A stretch of 64,000 nt of DNA from Stutzerimonas stutzeri (GTDB taxonomy: Bacteria > Pseudomonadota > Gammaproteobacteria > Pseudomonadales > Pseudomonadaceae), in contig DDVX01000018.1 of NCBI GenBank assembly GCA_002345575.1, forward strand, positions 213,310 through 277,309. The letters are read 5' to 3'. Each line of letters begins with the position of its first letter. Position 1 is the stretch's first letter. Position numbers and translations under genes: made by a program. Of the stretch, positions 24,528-34,182 are shown piece after piece. The notes under the pieces are model-generated. The model was given only the letters and a program-made list of their open reading frames with translations. It made no database searches and was not told the DNA's origin.

Positions 24528-25057
24528 CAATCATCCTGCTCTACCAAATCACGTGCATAACGCTGGGCGTTCTGCACGTAATGCGCGGCGCTGGCTTCGA
24601 GCATCTTCTTCTGCTCGTCGGTCAGCTCGCGCACTACCTTGCCGGGCGAGCCGACCACCAGCGAGCCATCGGGAATGATCTTGCCTTCGGGAATCAGAGT
24701 ATTGGCGCCGATGATGCAGTATTTGCCGATCTGCGCCCCGTTGAGGATCACCGCATTGATACCGATCAGGCTGTAGTCGCCGACGCTGCAGCCATGCAGC
24801 ATGGCGTTGTGGCCCACGGTAACACCGGTACCCAGCGTCAGCGGATGACCCATGTCGGTGTGCAGCACACTGCCATCCTGAACGTTGCTGTTCTCGCCGA
24901 CATGGATCAGTTCGTTGTCGCCACGCAGCACCGCGCCGAACCAGACACTGGCGCCGGCATCCAGACGAATCTTGCCAATCAGCATGGCGCCCGGTGCAGC
25001 CCAGCTTTGCGGGTGCGTTTCAACACGAGACTCGCCCAGACGATATTTCACAGCCAT
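24527..25057 (-). CDS. Gamma-class carbonic anhydrase-like protein
   Basis: A 176-residue left-handed beta-helix protein (YrdA/CaiE-type). ATG 25057 is preferred over a longer frame because GAGG is 6-9 bases upstream. Hexapeptide repeats run from IGKIRLDAGASVWFGAVLRG onward; putative zinc ligands H66, H83 and H88 are present (SVLHTDMGH, VGHNAMLHGC). Carbonic anhydrase activity is possible but many members are untested. It is co-transcribed with the Nudix gene upstream (5 bases) and DUF1289 downstream. Confidence 0.87.
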   Translation of the reverse strand: MAVKYRLGESRVETHPQSWAAPGAMLIGKIRLDAGASVWFGAVLRGDNELIHVGENSNVQDGSVLHTDMGHPLTLGTGVTVGHNAMLHGCSVGDYSLIGINAVILNGAQIGKYCIIGANTLIPEGKIIPDGSLVVGSPGKVVRELTDEQKKMLEASAAHYVQNAQRYARDLVEQDD

Positions 25058-25062
25058 CACCT

Positions 25063-25671
25063 CTATTTTTTGTTCAGATGGATATAGGAAGTCGGCGCCC
25101 GACGCATCTCGATTCCGGCGTCGCACACCAAGTTGACCAGCTCGACGATCATGATCGCCGTCAGCCCCCAGATTTGGTATTCGCCATAACGGTAAGACGG
25201 GACATACCAGGCGCCGCCCTGGTAATCGATACGGTGGGTGAACTCACGCGGATCGTGGCAGAAGAAATCCAGGGGTACGGAAAACACCGAGGCGATTTCC
25301 GCATCGTTGGCGCGGTACTCGACATAATCCGGCACGATACCGACATAGGGAGTGACATGGATGCCATGCAAGGAAATCAGGCTGCTGAGCGGCCCGACGA
25401 CCTCAACCATGCCCGGCGCCAGCCCTACCTCTTCCTCGGCTTCGCGCAGCGCGGTTTGCGCCAGGTCACTATCCTCAGGGTCGCGCCGCCCCCCCGGAAA
25501 TGCTACTTCACCGCCATGTGTAGACAACCCGCTGGCACGCAACGTGAGCACCAGCTCGGGCGATTCGCTGCGGGTAACCGGCATCAGCACCGCTGCTTCT
25601 GGCAATCGGCCTTCCGGCTCCAGAAGGTGCGGGGAGTAGTCGCGCACTCGTCGGAGAATAGTGTCCAGCAT
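25063..25671 (-). CDS. CoA-type Nudix hydrolase
   Basis: A 202-residue Nudix protein of the CoA pyrophosphatase (UPF0035) group, hydrolysing CoA to 3',5'-ADP and phosphopantetheine. ATG 25671 starts MLDTILRRVRDYSP; a longer frame reaches 25752 but lacks family similarity. The UPF0035 motif LTLRASGLSTHGGEVAFPGG precedes the Nudix box, whose catalytic part is REAEEEVGL (76-84). The gamma carbonic anhydrase gene follows 5 bases later. The L,D-transpeptidase gene diverges upstream. Confidence 0.86.
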   Translation of the reverse strand: MLDTILRRVRDYSPHLLEPEGRLPEAAVLMPVTRSESPELVLTLRASGLSTHGGEVAFPGGRRDPEDSDLAQTALREAEEEVGLAPGMVEVVGPLSSLISLHGIHVTPYVGIVPDYVEYRANDAEIASVFSVPLDFFCHDPREFTHRIDYQGGAWYVPSYRYGEYQIWGLTAIMIVELVNLVCDAGIEMRRAPTSYIHLNKK

Positions 25672-25916
25672 GAAAAGTCTCTTTGCGTATTTGCCCCGCA
25701 TCATGGCATGGATCACCGAGGTGCCCAATATAGGCAAAGCTAAAATACGCAATGCCAGTCACCGCTCGCCCAAAGCAGACGCACCCTGTCTGGAGCAGTA
25801 CAACGCTGCTCGCAGCAAAGTGTGGAAAGCCCCTAGAATATGCCTTCATCGACCGGCTGCAGCCCGCCTGCCCGGCGTTGGAAAGCCTTTGTAGCACCAA
25901 CCCTTGGGAATACCGA

Positions 25917-26417
25917 ATGCGCTGGCTGTTAGCGATTTTCTGCCTCACTTTTACCGCGCTGTCACATGCGACGGCTGCACCGGCCCTGGACGGAGCCTTT
26001 ATCGACAAAGTTCTGGTGATCAAGTCCGAACGCCAGCTGCACCTGATCAGCCGCGGCGTCACGATGAAAAGCTATCGCGTCTCGCTGGGCAAGCAACCCG
26101 GCCCCAAACAGCGCGAAGGCGATCAGCGCACGCCGGAAGGGCTTTATTGGATCAACTGGCGCAAGACCTCGGACAAATTCAACCTAGCGATGCACATCTC
26201 CTATCCCAATGCCAGAGACCTGGCACGCGCCCGCAGCGAAGGCACTCCACCTGGCAGCATGATCATGCTCCACGGCACACCGCTGGATGAGGAATATCCC
26301 GAGTGGTTCTTCCACACCCTCGACTGGACCGAAGGTTGTATCGCGCTGAAGAACGACGACATGCGCGAGGTGTGGAACCTGGTGCAAGACGGCACGCTGA
26401 TCGAAATCAGGCCGTAG
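25917..26417 (+). CDS. L,D-transpeptidase (YkuD domain), exported
   Basis: A 166-residue periplasmic YkuD protein. The signal peptide is MRWLLAIFCLTFTALSHATA. ATG 25917 is chosen because GGGAA lies 5-9 bases upstream; an in-frame extension to 25752 is unlikely. Catalytic residues H119 (MLHGTPLD) and C141 (WTEGCIAL) are in place. It cross-links peptidoglycan or attaches lipoproteins; small pseudomonad members are often called murein L,D-transpeptidases, but the substrate is not shown here. Confidence 0.85.
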   Translation: MRWLLAIFCLTFTALSHATAAPALDGAFIDKVLVIKSERQLHLISRGVTMKSYRVSLGKQPGPKQREGDQRTPEGLYWINWRKTSDKFNLAMHISYPNARDLARARSEGTPPGSMIMLHGTPLDEEYPEWFFHTLDWTEGCIALKNDDMREVWNLVQDGTLIEIRP

Positions 26418-26441
26418 CGCCCGACACCCCCATAAGCTCTT

Positions 26442-26759
26442 TCAGAAAACCATGTCCGACAAGCGCCAGACCTCGTACGCCGGCGTTTCATACGGATGTG
26501 CCTGCTTGAGCGCCTTGACGCTGTCGTGGATCAATTCGTCAGCGACTACCAGCTCCACCTTCCATTCCGAAACCAGCTGCACCTGCCCCTCCTGGCCAAG
26601 AAACGGCTGACTGCCCTCCAGAGGACGATACTGGCCACGACCGAGCACTTGCCAGCTACAGCGATCATACTCACCGATGCGCCCGCCGCCCGCGGCGAAC
26701 ACCGCATCCTTGACCTCTTCCAGGTGACTCTCCGGCACGTAGAAGCACAGTTTGTACAT
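26442..26759 (-). CDS. YqfO/NIF3-like small protein
   Basis: A 105-residue protein similar to the C-terminal domain of YqfO/NIF3 proteins (MYKLCFYVPESHLEEVKDAV, GGGRIGEYDRCSWQVLGRGQ, and HPYETPAYEVWRL). ATG 26759 is supported by GGAG 7 bases upstream. Fold predicted ferredoxin-like and similar to P-II/CutA proteins; function unknown. It lies downstream of purL on the same strand, but two hairpins intervene, so it is probably transcribed separately. Confidence 0.82.
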   Translation of the reverse strand: MYKLCFYVPESHLEEVKDAVFAAGGGRIGEYDRCSWQVLGRGQYRPLEGSQPFLGQEGQVQLVSEWKVELVVADELIHDSVKALKQAHPYETPAYEVWRLSDMVF

Positions 26760-26832
26760 CAGTATCTCCACAGATTCTTCGACGAGATGAAGCAGACAGC
26801 TCGTTCAAAAAGCGCAAGCGTTCCAAAAACAG

Positions 26833-26852
26833 GCCCGGCATTCCTGCCGGGC
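26833..26852. terminator. Secondary hairpin between purL and the YqfO-like gene
   Basis: GCCCGGC (26833-26839) pairs with GCCGGGC (26846-26852). On the minus strand it is followed by CTGTTTTTGG, so it may back up the purL terminator. It could also be an unrelated palindrome. Confidence 0.5.
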
Positions 26853-26910
26853 GTCAATATTGGACGCGGCTGCAATCGCCTGGTTCAGCGCAGCGGCCTA
26901 CCGCAGGCAA

Positions 26911-26945
26911 GAAAAAGCCCGGAGCGCTTGCACGCTTCCGGGCTT
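26911..26945 (-). terminator. Terminator after purL
   Basis: On the minus strand AGCCCGGAAGCG pairs with CGCTCCGGGCT (one bulged A) around a TGCAAG loop and is followed by TTTTTC. It begins about 20 bases after the purL stop. Confidence 0.88.
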
Positions 26946-26965
26946 CGACTTAAACGGGATCGACC

Positions 26966-29900
26966 TTAGTCCACCCATACCCGCGCATTGCGGAACATGC
27001 GCATCCAGCCGCCGTCTTCCTGCCACTCATCCGGGCGCCAGGAGTTGGTTACGGCGCGGAATACTCGCTCCGGATGCGGCATCATGATGGTCACGCGACC
27101 GTCACGGCTGGTCAGCCCGGTGATCCCGAGCGGCGAGCCGTTGGGGTTGGCCGGATAGCGTTCGGTGACCTTGCCATGATTGTCCACGTAGCGCAGGGCC
27201 ACGGTACCGGAGCGATCCGCAGCCTGTAGCGCAACGTCGCTGGAGAACTCGGCATGCCCTTCGCCGTGGGCGATGGCAATCGGCAGGCGCGAACCAGCCA
27301 TGCCCTGGAGGAAGATCGACGGCGACTCCTGCACCTGAACCATGGCCACGCGCGCCTCGAACTGCTCCGAGCGGTTGCGCACAAAGTGCGGCCAGGATTC
27401 GCTGCCGGGAATCAGTTCGTGCAGGTTGCTCATCATCTGGCAGCCATTGCACACGCCCAGGGCGAAGCTCTCACTGCGCTCGAAGAAGGCCTGGAAGCCA
27501 TCGCGCGCACGGGCATTGAACAGGATCGACTTGGCCCAACCTTCGCCAGCGCCGAGCACGTCGCCGTAAGAGAAACCACCGCAGGCCACCAGGCCTTTGA
27601 AGTCCTCCAGACTGATACGGCCAGTGAGGATGTCGCTCATGTGCACGTCTACGGCCGCGAAGCCGGCGCGGTCGAAGGCTGCGGCCATTTCCACCTGGCC
27701 GTTGACGCCCTGCTCACGCAGTACCGCCACTTTCGGACGCACGCCACGCTTGATATAGGGCGCGGCGATATCTTCGTTGACGTCGAAGCCGAGCTTCACG
27801 CTGAGACCGGGGTTGTCTTCGTCCAGCAGTGCATCGAACTCCTGGTCGGCGCAATCGACATTGTCGCGCAGGCGCTGGATCCGGTAGCTGGTTTCGCTCC
27901 ACTGCTGCTGCAACAGGCGACGATCGCCACTGAAGACTTCGTTGCCGGCGAGACGGATCGAAATATAGCCATTGTTGGCCGGCTGACCAATCACCGCCAC
28001 GCAGTCGCCAAGGCCGGCTGCACTGAACTGGGCCAGCACGATCTCGGTATCGTCCTGACGCACCTGAATCACCGCGCCCAGTTCTTCGTTGAACAGCACA
28101 GCGGGGATTTCGTCGGCATCGTCGAGCAGGCCGTCTAGGCTCAGGTTCAGTCCACAATGACCGGCGAAGGCCATTTCCAGCACGGTGGTCAACAAACCGC
28201 CATCGGAGCGGTCGTGATAGGCCTGCAGCAGACCATCGGCGTTCAGCCCCTGGATCACGGCGAAGAACGCCTGCAGGTCTTCGGCATCGTCGACGTCCGG
28301 CGCCTGACGCCCGAGCTTGCCGTACACCTGAGCGAGGATCGAAGCGCCCATACGGTTCTGGCCACGACCCAGGTCGATCAGGATCAGGTCGGTGGCGCCC
28401 TTGTCCAGACGCAGCTGCGGCGTCAGGGTCTGGCGTACATCGACCACCGGTGCGAAGCCGGAGACCACCAGCGACATCGGCGAGGTGACGCTCTTTTCGG
28501 AGCCTTCCTCGTCCCAACGGGTCTTCATCGACATCGAGTCCTTGCCCACCGGAATGGTCAGGCCCAACTGTGGGCACAGCTCCATACCAACAGCGCGGAC
28601 GGTGTCGTACAGACGCGCATCTTCACCAGGGTGACCGGCTGCGGCCATCCAGTTAGCTGACAGCTTGATGTCGGAGAGTTTTTCGATACGCGCGGCAGCG
28701 AGGTTCGTCAGCGTTTCGCCGATAGCCATGCGGCCTGATGCGGGTGCATCGAGCAGCGCCAGCGGCGTGCGCTCGCCCATGGCCATGGCCTCGCCGGTGT
28801 TGACGTCAAAGCTGGTGGTGGTCACGGCGCAATCAGCCACCGGCACCTGCCAGGGCCCGACCATCTGGTCGCGCGCCACCATGCCAGTGATGCTGCGGTC
28901 GCCAATAGTGATCAGGAAGCTCTTGCTGGCTACCGCTGGGTGGCGCAGCACGCGTGCCACGGCATCATCGAGATAGACCGACGCTGCATTGAAGTCATCG
29001 CCCAGCTCGGCTTCGCGAGTGGCGCTGCGGTGCATGCGCGGTGCCTTGCCGAGCAATACGTTGAGCGGCATGTCCACCGGCGTATTGCCAAAATGGCTGT
29101 CGGCGACGGTCAGGTGCAGCTCTTCGGTGGCCTCGCCGACCACTGCGAAGGGGCAGCGCTCACGCTCGCAGATAGCCTTGAAACGCTCGAAATCGGCAGC
29201 ATCCACCGAAAGCACGTAGCGCTCCTGGGATTCGTTGCACCAGATTTCGTGCGGCGCCATGCCCGGTTCGTCGTTGGGAATGTTGCGCAGCTCGAAACGG
29301 CCGCCACGGCCGGCGTCGTTGACCAGCTCCGGGAAGGCGTTGGACAGACCACCCGCACCCACGTCGTGAATGAACTTGATCGGGTTGTGCTCGCCCAGCT
29401 GCCAGCAGCGGTCAATCACTTCCTGGCAACGGCGCTCCATTTCAGGGTTGTCGCGCTGCACCGAGGCGAAATCCAGGTCTGCCGAGCTGGAGCCGGTGGC
29501 CATGGAAGAGGCAGCGCCGCCGCCAAGGCCGATCAGCATGGCCGGGCCGCCGAGCACGATGAGCTTGCCGCCGACCGAAATCTCGCCCTTCTGTACATGA
29601 TCTTCGCGAATGTTGCCCAGACCACCGGCGAGCATGATCGGCTTGTGGTAGCCGCGTACTTCCTCGCCGCGCGGCGTTTCGATGCTCTGCTCGAAGGTAC
29701 GGAAATAGCCCGCCAACGCCGGGCGTCCGAACTCGTTATTGAACGCCGCGCCGCCCAGCGGACCTTCGATCATGATGTCCAGCGGAGTGACGATACGCTC
29801 AGGCTTGCCGTAGGGCTTTTCCCAGGGCTGCACGAAGTCGGGGATGTTCAGGTTGGAAACAGTAAAGCCGGTCAGGCCGGCCTTGGGCTTGGAGCCGCGG

Positions 29901-30862
29901 CCGGTAGCGCCTTCATCACGAATCTCGCCGCCCGAGCCGGTAGCCGCGCCAGGGAATGGTGCAATGGCTGTCGGGTGGTTGTGGGTTTCCACCTTCATCA
30001 GGATGTGCACCGGCTGCTGGTGCGCGGCATATTCGCCGGTCGCAGCGTCCGGGTAGAAACGCCCGGCTTCATGGCCGACGATGACCGAAGCGTTGTCTTT
30101 GTAGGCCGACAGTACGCCTTCGGAATGCATCTGGTAGGTGTTCTTGATCATGCCGAACAGGGACTTGTCCTGGCTTTCGCCGTCGATGTCCCAACTGGCG
30201 TTGAAGATTTTGTGACGGCAATGCTCAGAGTTGGCCTGGGCGAACATCATCAATTCGATATCGTGGGGGTTACGCCCCAGCCCATTGAAGCTGGTCACCA
30301 GGTAGTCGATTTCGTCATCTGCGAGGGCGAGGCCCAGCTCGACGTTGGCCTGCTCAAGTGCCGCGCGGCCGCCACCCAGCACGTCCACTGCAGTAAGCGG
30401 CTTGGGCTGGGCATGGCTGAACAGGTTGCCGGCATCTTCGAAGCAATCCAGCACTACCTGAGTCATGCGGTCATGCAGCACGCTGGCGATCAGTTGTGTC
30501 GCTGCGTCGCTAAGCCCGCCCTGCACGTAGAAAGCAATGCCACGCTCTAGGCGCTGAACCTTGCCGAGGCCGCAGTTGCGGGCGATGTCGCTGGCCTTGC
30601 TCGACCAGGGCGAGATGGTGCCGAAACGTGGCACCACCAGGAACAGCCGTCCGGCTGGCTCCTGCACTGGCACACTCGGGCCATATTTCAGCAGCCGGTC
30701 TAGAACCTGCTGCTCATCTGCATCCAGCGTGTCGGTTACTTCGGCGAAATGGGCAAACTCGGCGTACAAGCCGCTGACGGCAGGGACCTTCTCGGTCAGT
30801 TGCGCCAGGAGCTTGCCGTGTCGGAAAGCGGAAAGAGCGGGAGCGCCGCGCAGAATCAACAT
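26966..30862 (-). CDS. purL: Phosphoribosylformylglycinamidine synthase PurL
   Basis: Large single-chain FGAM synthase (1298 residues) for purine step 4: FGAR, glutamine and ATP give FGAM. The N-terminal domain is followed by two ATP-binding halves (for example YDRSDGGLLTTVLEMAF) and a C-terminal glutamine amidotransferase with the nucleophile Cys in LGVCNGCQMMS (about residue 1136) and MPHPERVFRA (about 1262) holding the His-Glu. A TAGAAT at 30902-30907 on the minus strand is a plausible -10. Length is typical of the proteobacterial fused form. Confidence 0.98.
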   Translation of the reverse strand: MLILRGAPALSAFRHGKLLAQLTEKVPAVSGLYAEFAHFAEVTDTLDADEQQVLDRLLKYGPSVPVQEPAGRLFLVVPRFGTISPWSSKASDIARNCGLGKVQRLERGIAFYVQGGLSDAATQLIASVLHDRMTQVVLDCFEDAGNLFSHAQPKPLTAVDVLGGGRAALEQANVELGLALADDEIDYLVTSFNGLGRNPHDIELMMFAQANSEHCRHKIFNASWDIDGESQDKSLFGMIKNTYQMHSEGVLSAYKDNASVIVGHEAGRFYPDAATGEYAAHQQPVHILMKVETHNHPTAIAPFPGAATGSGGEIRDEGATGRGSKPKAGLTGFTVSNLNIPDFVQPWEKPYGKPERIVTPLDIMIEGPLGGAAFNNEFGRPALAGYFRTFEQSIETPRGEEVRGYHKPIMLAGGLGNIREDHVQKGEISVGGKLIVLGGPAMLIGLGGGAASSMATGSSSADLDFASVQRDNPEMERRCQEVIDRCWQLGEHNPIKFIHDVGAGGLSNAFPELVNDAGRGGRFELRNIPNDEPGMAPHEIWCNESQERYVLSVDAADFERFKAICERERCPFAVVGEATEELHLTVADSHFGNTPVDMPLNVLLGKAPRMHRSATREAELGDDFNAASVYLDDAVARVLRHPAVASKSFLITIGDRSITGMVARDQMVGPWQVPVADCAVTTTSFDVNTGEAMAMGERTPLALLDAPASGRMAIGETLTNLAAARIEKLSDIKLSANWMAAAGHPGEDARLYDTVRAVGMELCPQLGLTIPVGKDSMSMKTRWDEEGSEKSVTSPMSLVVSGFAPVVDVRQTLTPQLRLDKGATDLILIDLGRGQNRMGASILAQVYGKLGRQAPDVDDAEDLQAFFAVIQGLNADGLLQAYHDRSDGGLLTTVLEMAFAGHCGLNLSLDGLLDDADEIPAVLFNEELGAVIQVRQDDTEIVLAQFSAAGLGDCVAVIGQPANNGYISIRLAGNEVFSGDRRLLQQQWSETSYRIQRLRDNVDCADQEFDALLDEDNPGLSVKLGFDVNEDIAAPYIKRGVRPKVAVLREQGVNGQVEMAAAFDRAGFAAVDVHMSDILTGRISLEDFKGLVACGGFSYGDVLGAGEGWAKSILFNARARDGFQAFFERSESFALGVCNGCQMMSNLHELIPGSESWPHFVRNRSEQFEARVAMVQVQESPSIFLQGMAGSRLPIAIAHGEGHAEFSSDVALQAADRSGTVALRYVDNHGKVTERYPANPNGSPLGITGLTSRDGRVTIMMPHPERVFRAVTNSWRPDEWQEDGGWMRMFRNARVWVD

Positions 30863-31005
30863 CGTCGGAACAGCCTCGAGGAGGGGAGCAGTCGGGGCAC
30901 ATATTCTAGCCCATGACGGCGTTCGAGGCTAAGGCCGCGCAAGCTGCAAGTCGGGGCGCTTCACCGTGTGGCGATTCACGGGATGGCCGTTCACAGAGCA
31001 AAGTC

Positions 31006-31035
31006 CACGGTGGATGTAAAACGACACCCACCGTG
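31006..31035. terminator. Hairpin 3' of aapP
   Basis: CACGGTGG (31006-31013) pairs with CCACCGTG (31028-31035), with a further TGT/ACA inside. It follows the aapP stop by two bases on the minus strand. No clear T run follows, so it may be a mRNA 3' end stabiliser or a weak terminator. Confidence 0.4.
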
Positions 31036-31037
31036 CA

Positions 31038-31805
31038 CTAATGCAATATCTGACTTAAGAACAGTTTCGTCCGCTCATTGACCGGGTTGCTGAAGAACAC
31101 TTCCGGATCAGCCTGTTCGACGATCTCGCCCTTGTCCATAAAGATCACCCGATCAGCGACGGTGCGGGCGAACCCCATTTCGTGGGTCACGCAAAGCATG
31201 GTCATGCCGCTTTCGGCCAGGCGGATCATGGTGTCCAGCACCTCCTTGACCATCTCTGGATCGAGCGCCGAGGTGGGTTCGTCGAACAGCATGATCTTCG
31301 GCTTCATACACAGCGCTCGGGCAATGGCCACGCGCTGTTGCTGGCCGCCGGACAGCTGCCCCGGAAATTTGTCAGCCTGTTCGGGAATACGTACCTTTTC
31401 CAGGTAGTCCATGGCGATTTCTTCGGCCTGGCGCTTGGGCAGCTTGCGCACCCACATGGGCGCTAGCGTGCAGTTCTGCAGCACGGTCAGATGCGGGAAC
31501 AGATTGAAGTGCTGGAACACCATGCCGACTTCACTACGAACCGCCTCGATGTGTTTGAGATCGTTGGTCAGCTCCACGCCGTTGATGACGATGCGACCCT
31601 TCTGGTGTTCTTCGAGGCGGTTGAGGCAGCGGATAGTGGTGGATTTTCCCGAGCCCGAGGGTCCGCAGAGCACGATGCGTTCACTTTGACTGACATTCAG
31701 GTTGATGTCCTTGAGCACATGAAACTGCCCGAACCACTTGTTCACATCCTGCATCTGGATGACCGGCTCGGCGGCCTGCCCGGGTTGCAGCTTTGCATCA
31801 CTCAT
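31038..31805 (-). CDS. aapP: Amino-acid ABC transporter ATPase AapP
   Basis: A 255-residue ABC ATPase of the general/acidic amino acid family. Walker A GPSGSGKST at 48-56, signature LSGGQQQR at 151-158, Walker B IMLFDE at 171-176, and the switch histidine in CVTHEMGFA. GGAG lies a few bases before the ATG. It is the last gene of aapJ-aapQ-aapM-aapP and powers uptake of amino acids such as glutamate, glutamine or aspartate. Confidence 0.94.
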   Translation of the reverse strand: MSDAKLQPGQAAEPVIQMQDVNKWFGQFHVLKDINLNVSQSERIVLCGPSGSGKSTTIRCLNRLEEHQKGRIVINGVELTNDLKHIEAVRSEVGMVFQHFNLFPHLTVLQNCTLAPMWVRKLPKRQAEEIAMDYLEKVRIPEQADKFPGQLSGGQQQRVAIARALCMKPKIMLFDEPTSALDPEMVKEVLDTMIRLAESGMTMLCVTHEMGFARTVADRVIFMDKGEIVEQADPEVFFSNPVNERTKLFLSQILH

Positions 31806-31814
31806 ATGCTTCTC

Positions 31815-32912
31815 CTAGTGCCGATGGCCGGTATCGAGCTTGCGTTCAAGGTGGATGGAATAACGCGACATGCTGAAACAGAACATCCAGTAGACCAGCG
31901 CGGCGAACACGTAGCCTTCGGTGGACATGCCCAACCAGACCGGGTCGGCGGTGGCGCGCTTGATGCTGTTGAGGAAGTCGAACAAGCCGATGATGATCAC
32001 CAGGCTGGTGTCCTTGAACAGCGCGATAAAGGTATTGACGATGCCGGGGATGACCATCTTCAGCGCCTGCGGCAGGATCACCAGGATCATGCTGCGCCAG
32101 TAGCCCAGGCCCATCGCCGCAGCCGCCTCGTACTGCCCCCTGGGGATTGCCTGCAAGCCGCCGCGCACCACCTCGGCGATATAGGCGGCCTCGAAGAAGA
32201 TCACCATCAGCATGGCCCGCATCAGCTTGTCGAGGTTCATCTGCTCGGGCAGAAACAGCGGCAGCATTACCGAGGACATGAACAGCACGGTGATCAGCGG
32301 TACGCCACGCCAGAACTCGATGAAAGTGACGCACAGGACACGAATCGCCGGCATGTCCGAACGACGCCCCAGCGCCAGCAGGATGCCCATCGGCAAGGCA
32401 CCAGCAATGCCCACCGCGGCGATCACGATGGTCAGCATCAGCCCGCCCCAGCGGGAAGTCGGTACTGTTTCCAGCCCGAAAAAACCGCCGTGCAGCAACC
32501 AGTATGCAAGCAGCGGATACAACAGCACGTAGGCGATGCCGTAACGCGCCTTGTGCGGCATCCACCGAATGAACAGCGGCGCGGCGCCGAGAATCGCCAG
32601 CCACACGGTTGCATCCACGCGCCAACGCAATTCCGTCGGATAGAAGCCGTACATGAACTGACTGAAACGTGTCTGGATGAACACCCAGCAGGCGCCCTCC
32701 CGCGTGCAGTCGGCTCGAGAGTCGCCGGTCCAGTCGGCCTTGATAATCGCCCAGTCGATGATGGGTGGCACGATCAACCAGATCAGGTAGAGGCCGACCA
32801 GTGTCAGCAGGGTATTGATCCAGCTGGAGAACAGATTGGCTCGTAGCCAGGCGACCACACCGATATTGCTCGAAGGCGCCGGCAGGTCAGGTTTGAAAGT
32901 ATGAGTCGTCAT
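31815..32912 (-). CDS. aapM: Amino-acid ABC transporter permease AapM
   Basis: A 365-residue inner-membrane permease with a long N-terminal extension (about 1-165, including FYPTELRWRVDATVWLAILG) and the HisM/ArtQ-type permease core with an EAA loop near EVVRGGLQAIPRGQYEAAAA. A strong GGAGG precedes ATG 32912. It pairs with AapQ to form the heterodimeric channel. It sits between aapQ (12 bases upstream) and aapP (9 bases downstream). Confidence 0.93.
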   Translation of the reverse strand: MTTHTFKPDLPAPSSNIGVVAWLRANLFSSWINTLLTLVGLYLIWLIVPPIIDWAIIKADWTGDSRADCTREGACWVFIQTRFSQFMYGFYPTELRWRVDATVWLAILGAAPLFIRWMPHKARYGIAYVLLYPLLAYWLLHGGFFGLETVPTSRWGGLMLTIVIAAVGIAGALPMGILLALGRRSDMPAIRVLCVTFIEFWRGVPLITVLFMSSVMLPLFLPEQMNLDKLMRAMLMVIFFEAAYIAEVVRGGLQAIPRGQYEAAAAMGLGYWRSMILVILPQALKMVIPGIVNTFIALFKDTSLVIIIGLFDFLNSIKRATADPVWLGMSTEGYVFAALVYWMFCFSMSRYSIHLERKLDTGHRH

Positions 32913-32924
32913 GCACCCTCCTCC

Positions 32925-34109
32925 TCAGCGTTCGATCAGCGCTATGCGCTTGTTGTACCAGTTCATCAACAGCGAAATGCTGATGCTGATGGCCAGGTAC
33001 ACGCTCATGGTGATAGCCATGGTCTCGATGGCCTGGCCGGTCTGGTTGAGCACCGTGCCAGCGAACAGCGAAACCATGTCTGGGTAGCCGATGGCTGCTG
33101 CCAGCGATGAGTTTTTTGCCAGATTGAGGTATTGGCTGGTCAGTGGCGGAATGATCACCCGCAGCGCCTGCGGCACGATCACCAGCCGCAGCACACGCCC
33201 TGGCCGCAACCCCAGTGAAGCCGCCGCCTCGGTCTGACCATGACTGACCGACTGGATGCCGGCGCGTACGGTTTCGCCGATAAAGGCGGCCGTATAGATG
33301 GAGAGCGCCAGCACGATGGACACCAGCTCGGGGATCACCACCCAGCCGCCGCGAATGTTGAAGCGCTGCAGCTCGGGCACCTCCCAGAGAAACGGCCCGC
33401 CAAATACCAGCGCGACCAGCCAGGGCAGCCCGACGAACAGGCCGAGGCTGACCCACCACACCGGGAAGGGCCGCCCACTGGTATGTCGTCTGGCACGGGC
33501 CCAGCGGTTGAGCAGAACGATAGCCACAAGCGCCACGAACAGGGCTATCCAGAACAACCAGAAACCCTCGCCCGCACTCGGCGCTGGCATCTGCACGCCG
33601 CGATTGTTGATGAAAATTATGTCCCACAGACTCAGGCTGTTACGCGGGCCGGGCAATGGGCTGAGCACGGCGAAGTAGACGAAGAAAATCAGCAGCAGCG
33701 GCGGGATGTTGCGGAAGATCTCGATATAAACGGTGGCCATCTGGCGGATCAGCCAGTTCGGCGAAAGCCGCGCCACTCCAAGAGTGAAACCGATGATGGT
33801 GGCCAGGATGATGCCGATCACGCTGACCAGCAGCGTATTTAGAAGGCCGACCCAAAACACCCGGCCATAGGAATCGCTTTCGCTGTAGTCGATCAGGTGC
33901 TGGGAAATACCGAAACCGGCGGCATTATCGAGAAACCCGAAGCCCGAACTGATACCCCTATGAGCCAGGTTGGCCTGGGTGTTGTAAAACAGGAACCAGC
34001 CGATGGCGACAACAGTGATGACGGCAATGACCTGGAACAGCCAGGCACGCGCCTGCGGATCCCGGAGCAGCGAACCACGCGCTGCTCCCGATTTGGCGAT
34101 GGTTCGCAT
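32925..34109 (-). CDS. aapQ: Amino-acid ABC transporter permease AapQ
   Basis: A 394-residue permease with about eight transmembrane helices. The N-terminal half carries a large extra segment compared with HisQ. The EAA loop is at ETVRAGIQSVSHGQTEAAAS. GAGG precedes ATG 34109. It is separated from aapJ by 232 bases that contain a MITE-like unit; in this family a gap with a hairpin often makes the binding protein more abundant than the permeases. It forms the translocation pore with AapM. Confidence 0.93.
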   Translation of the reverse strand: MRTIAKSGAARGSLLRDPQARAWLFQVIAVITVVAIGWFLFYNTQANLAHRGISSGFGFLDNAAGFGISQHLIDYSESDSYGRVFWVGLLNTLLVSVIGIILATIIGFTLGVARLSPNWLIRQMATVYIEIFRNIPPLLLIFFVYFAVLSPLPGPRNSLSLWDIIFINNRGVQMPAPSAGEGFWLFWIALFVALVAIVLLNRWARARRHTSGRPFPVWWVSLGLFVGLPWLVALVFGGPFLWEVPELQRFNIRGGWVVIPELVSIVLALSIYTAAFIGETVRAGIQSVSHGQTEAAASLGLRPGRVLRLVIVPQALRVIIPPLTSQYLNLAKNSSLAAAIGYPDMVSLFAGTVLNQTGQAIETMAITMSVYLAISISISLLMNWYNKRIALIER

Positions 34110-34182
34110 CAGGAAACCTCATACGGAGGCGCCGGTACATGCGCACCGGCATCGCTCGTCCGTGAAACAAGGCCGACTGCAT

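Noticed and set aside
28940..30550. 536-codon plus-strand frame within purL
   Set aside because: Fully antisense to purL; composition is that of a shadow frame.
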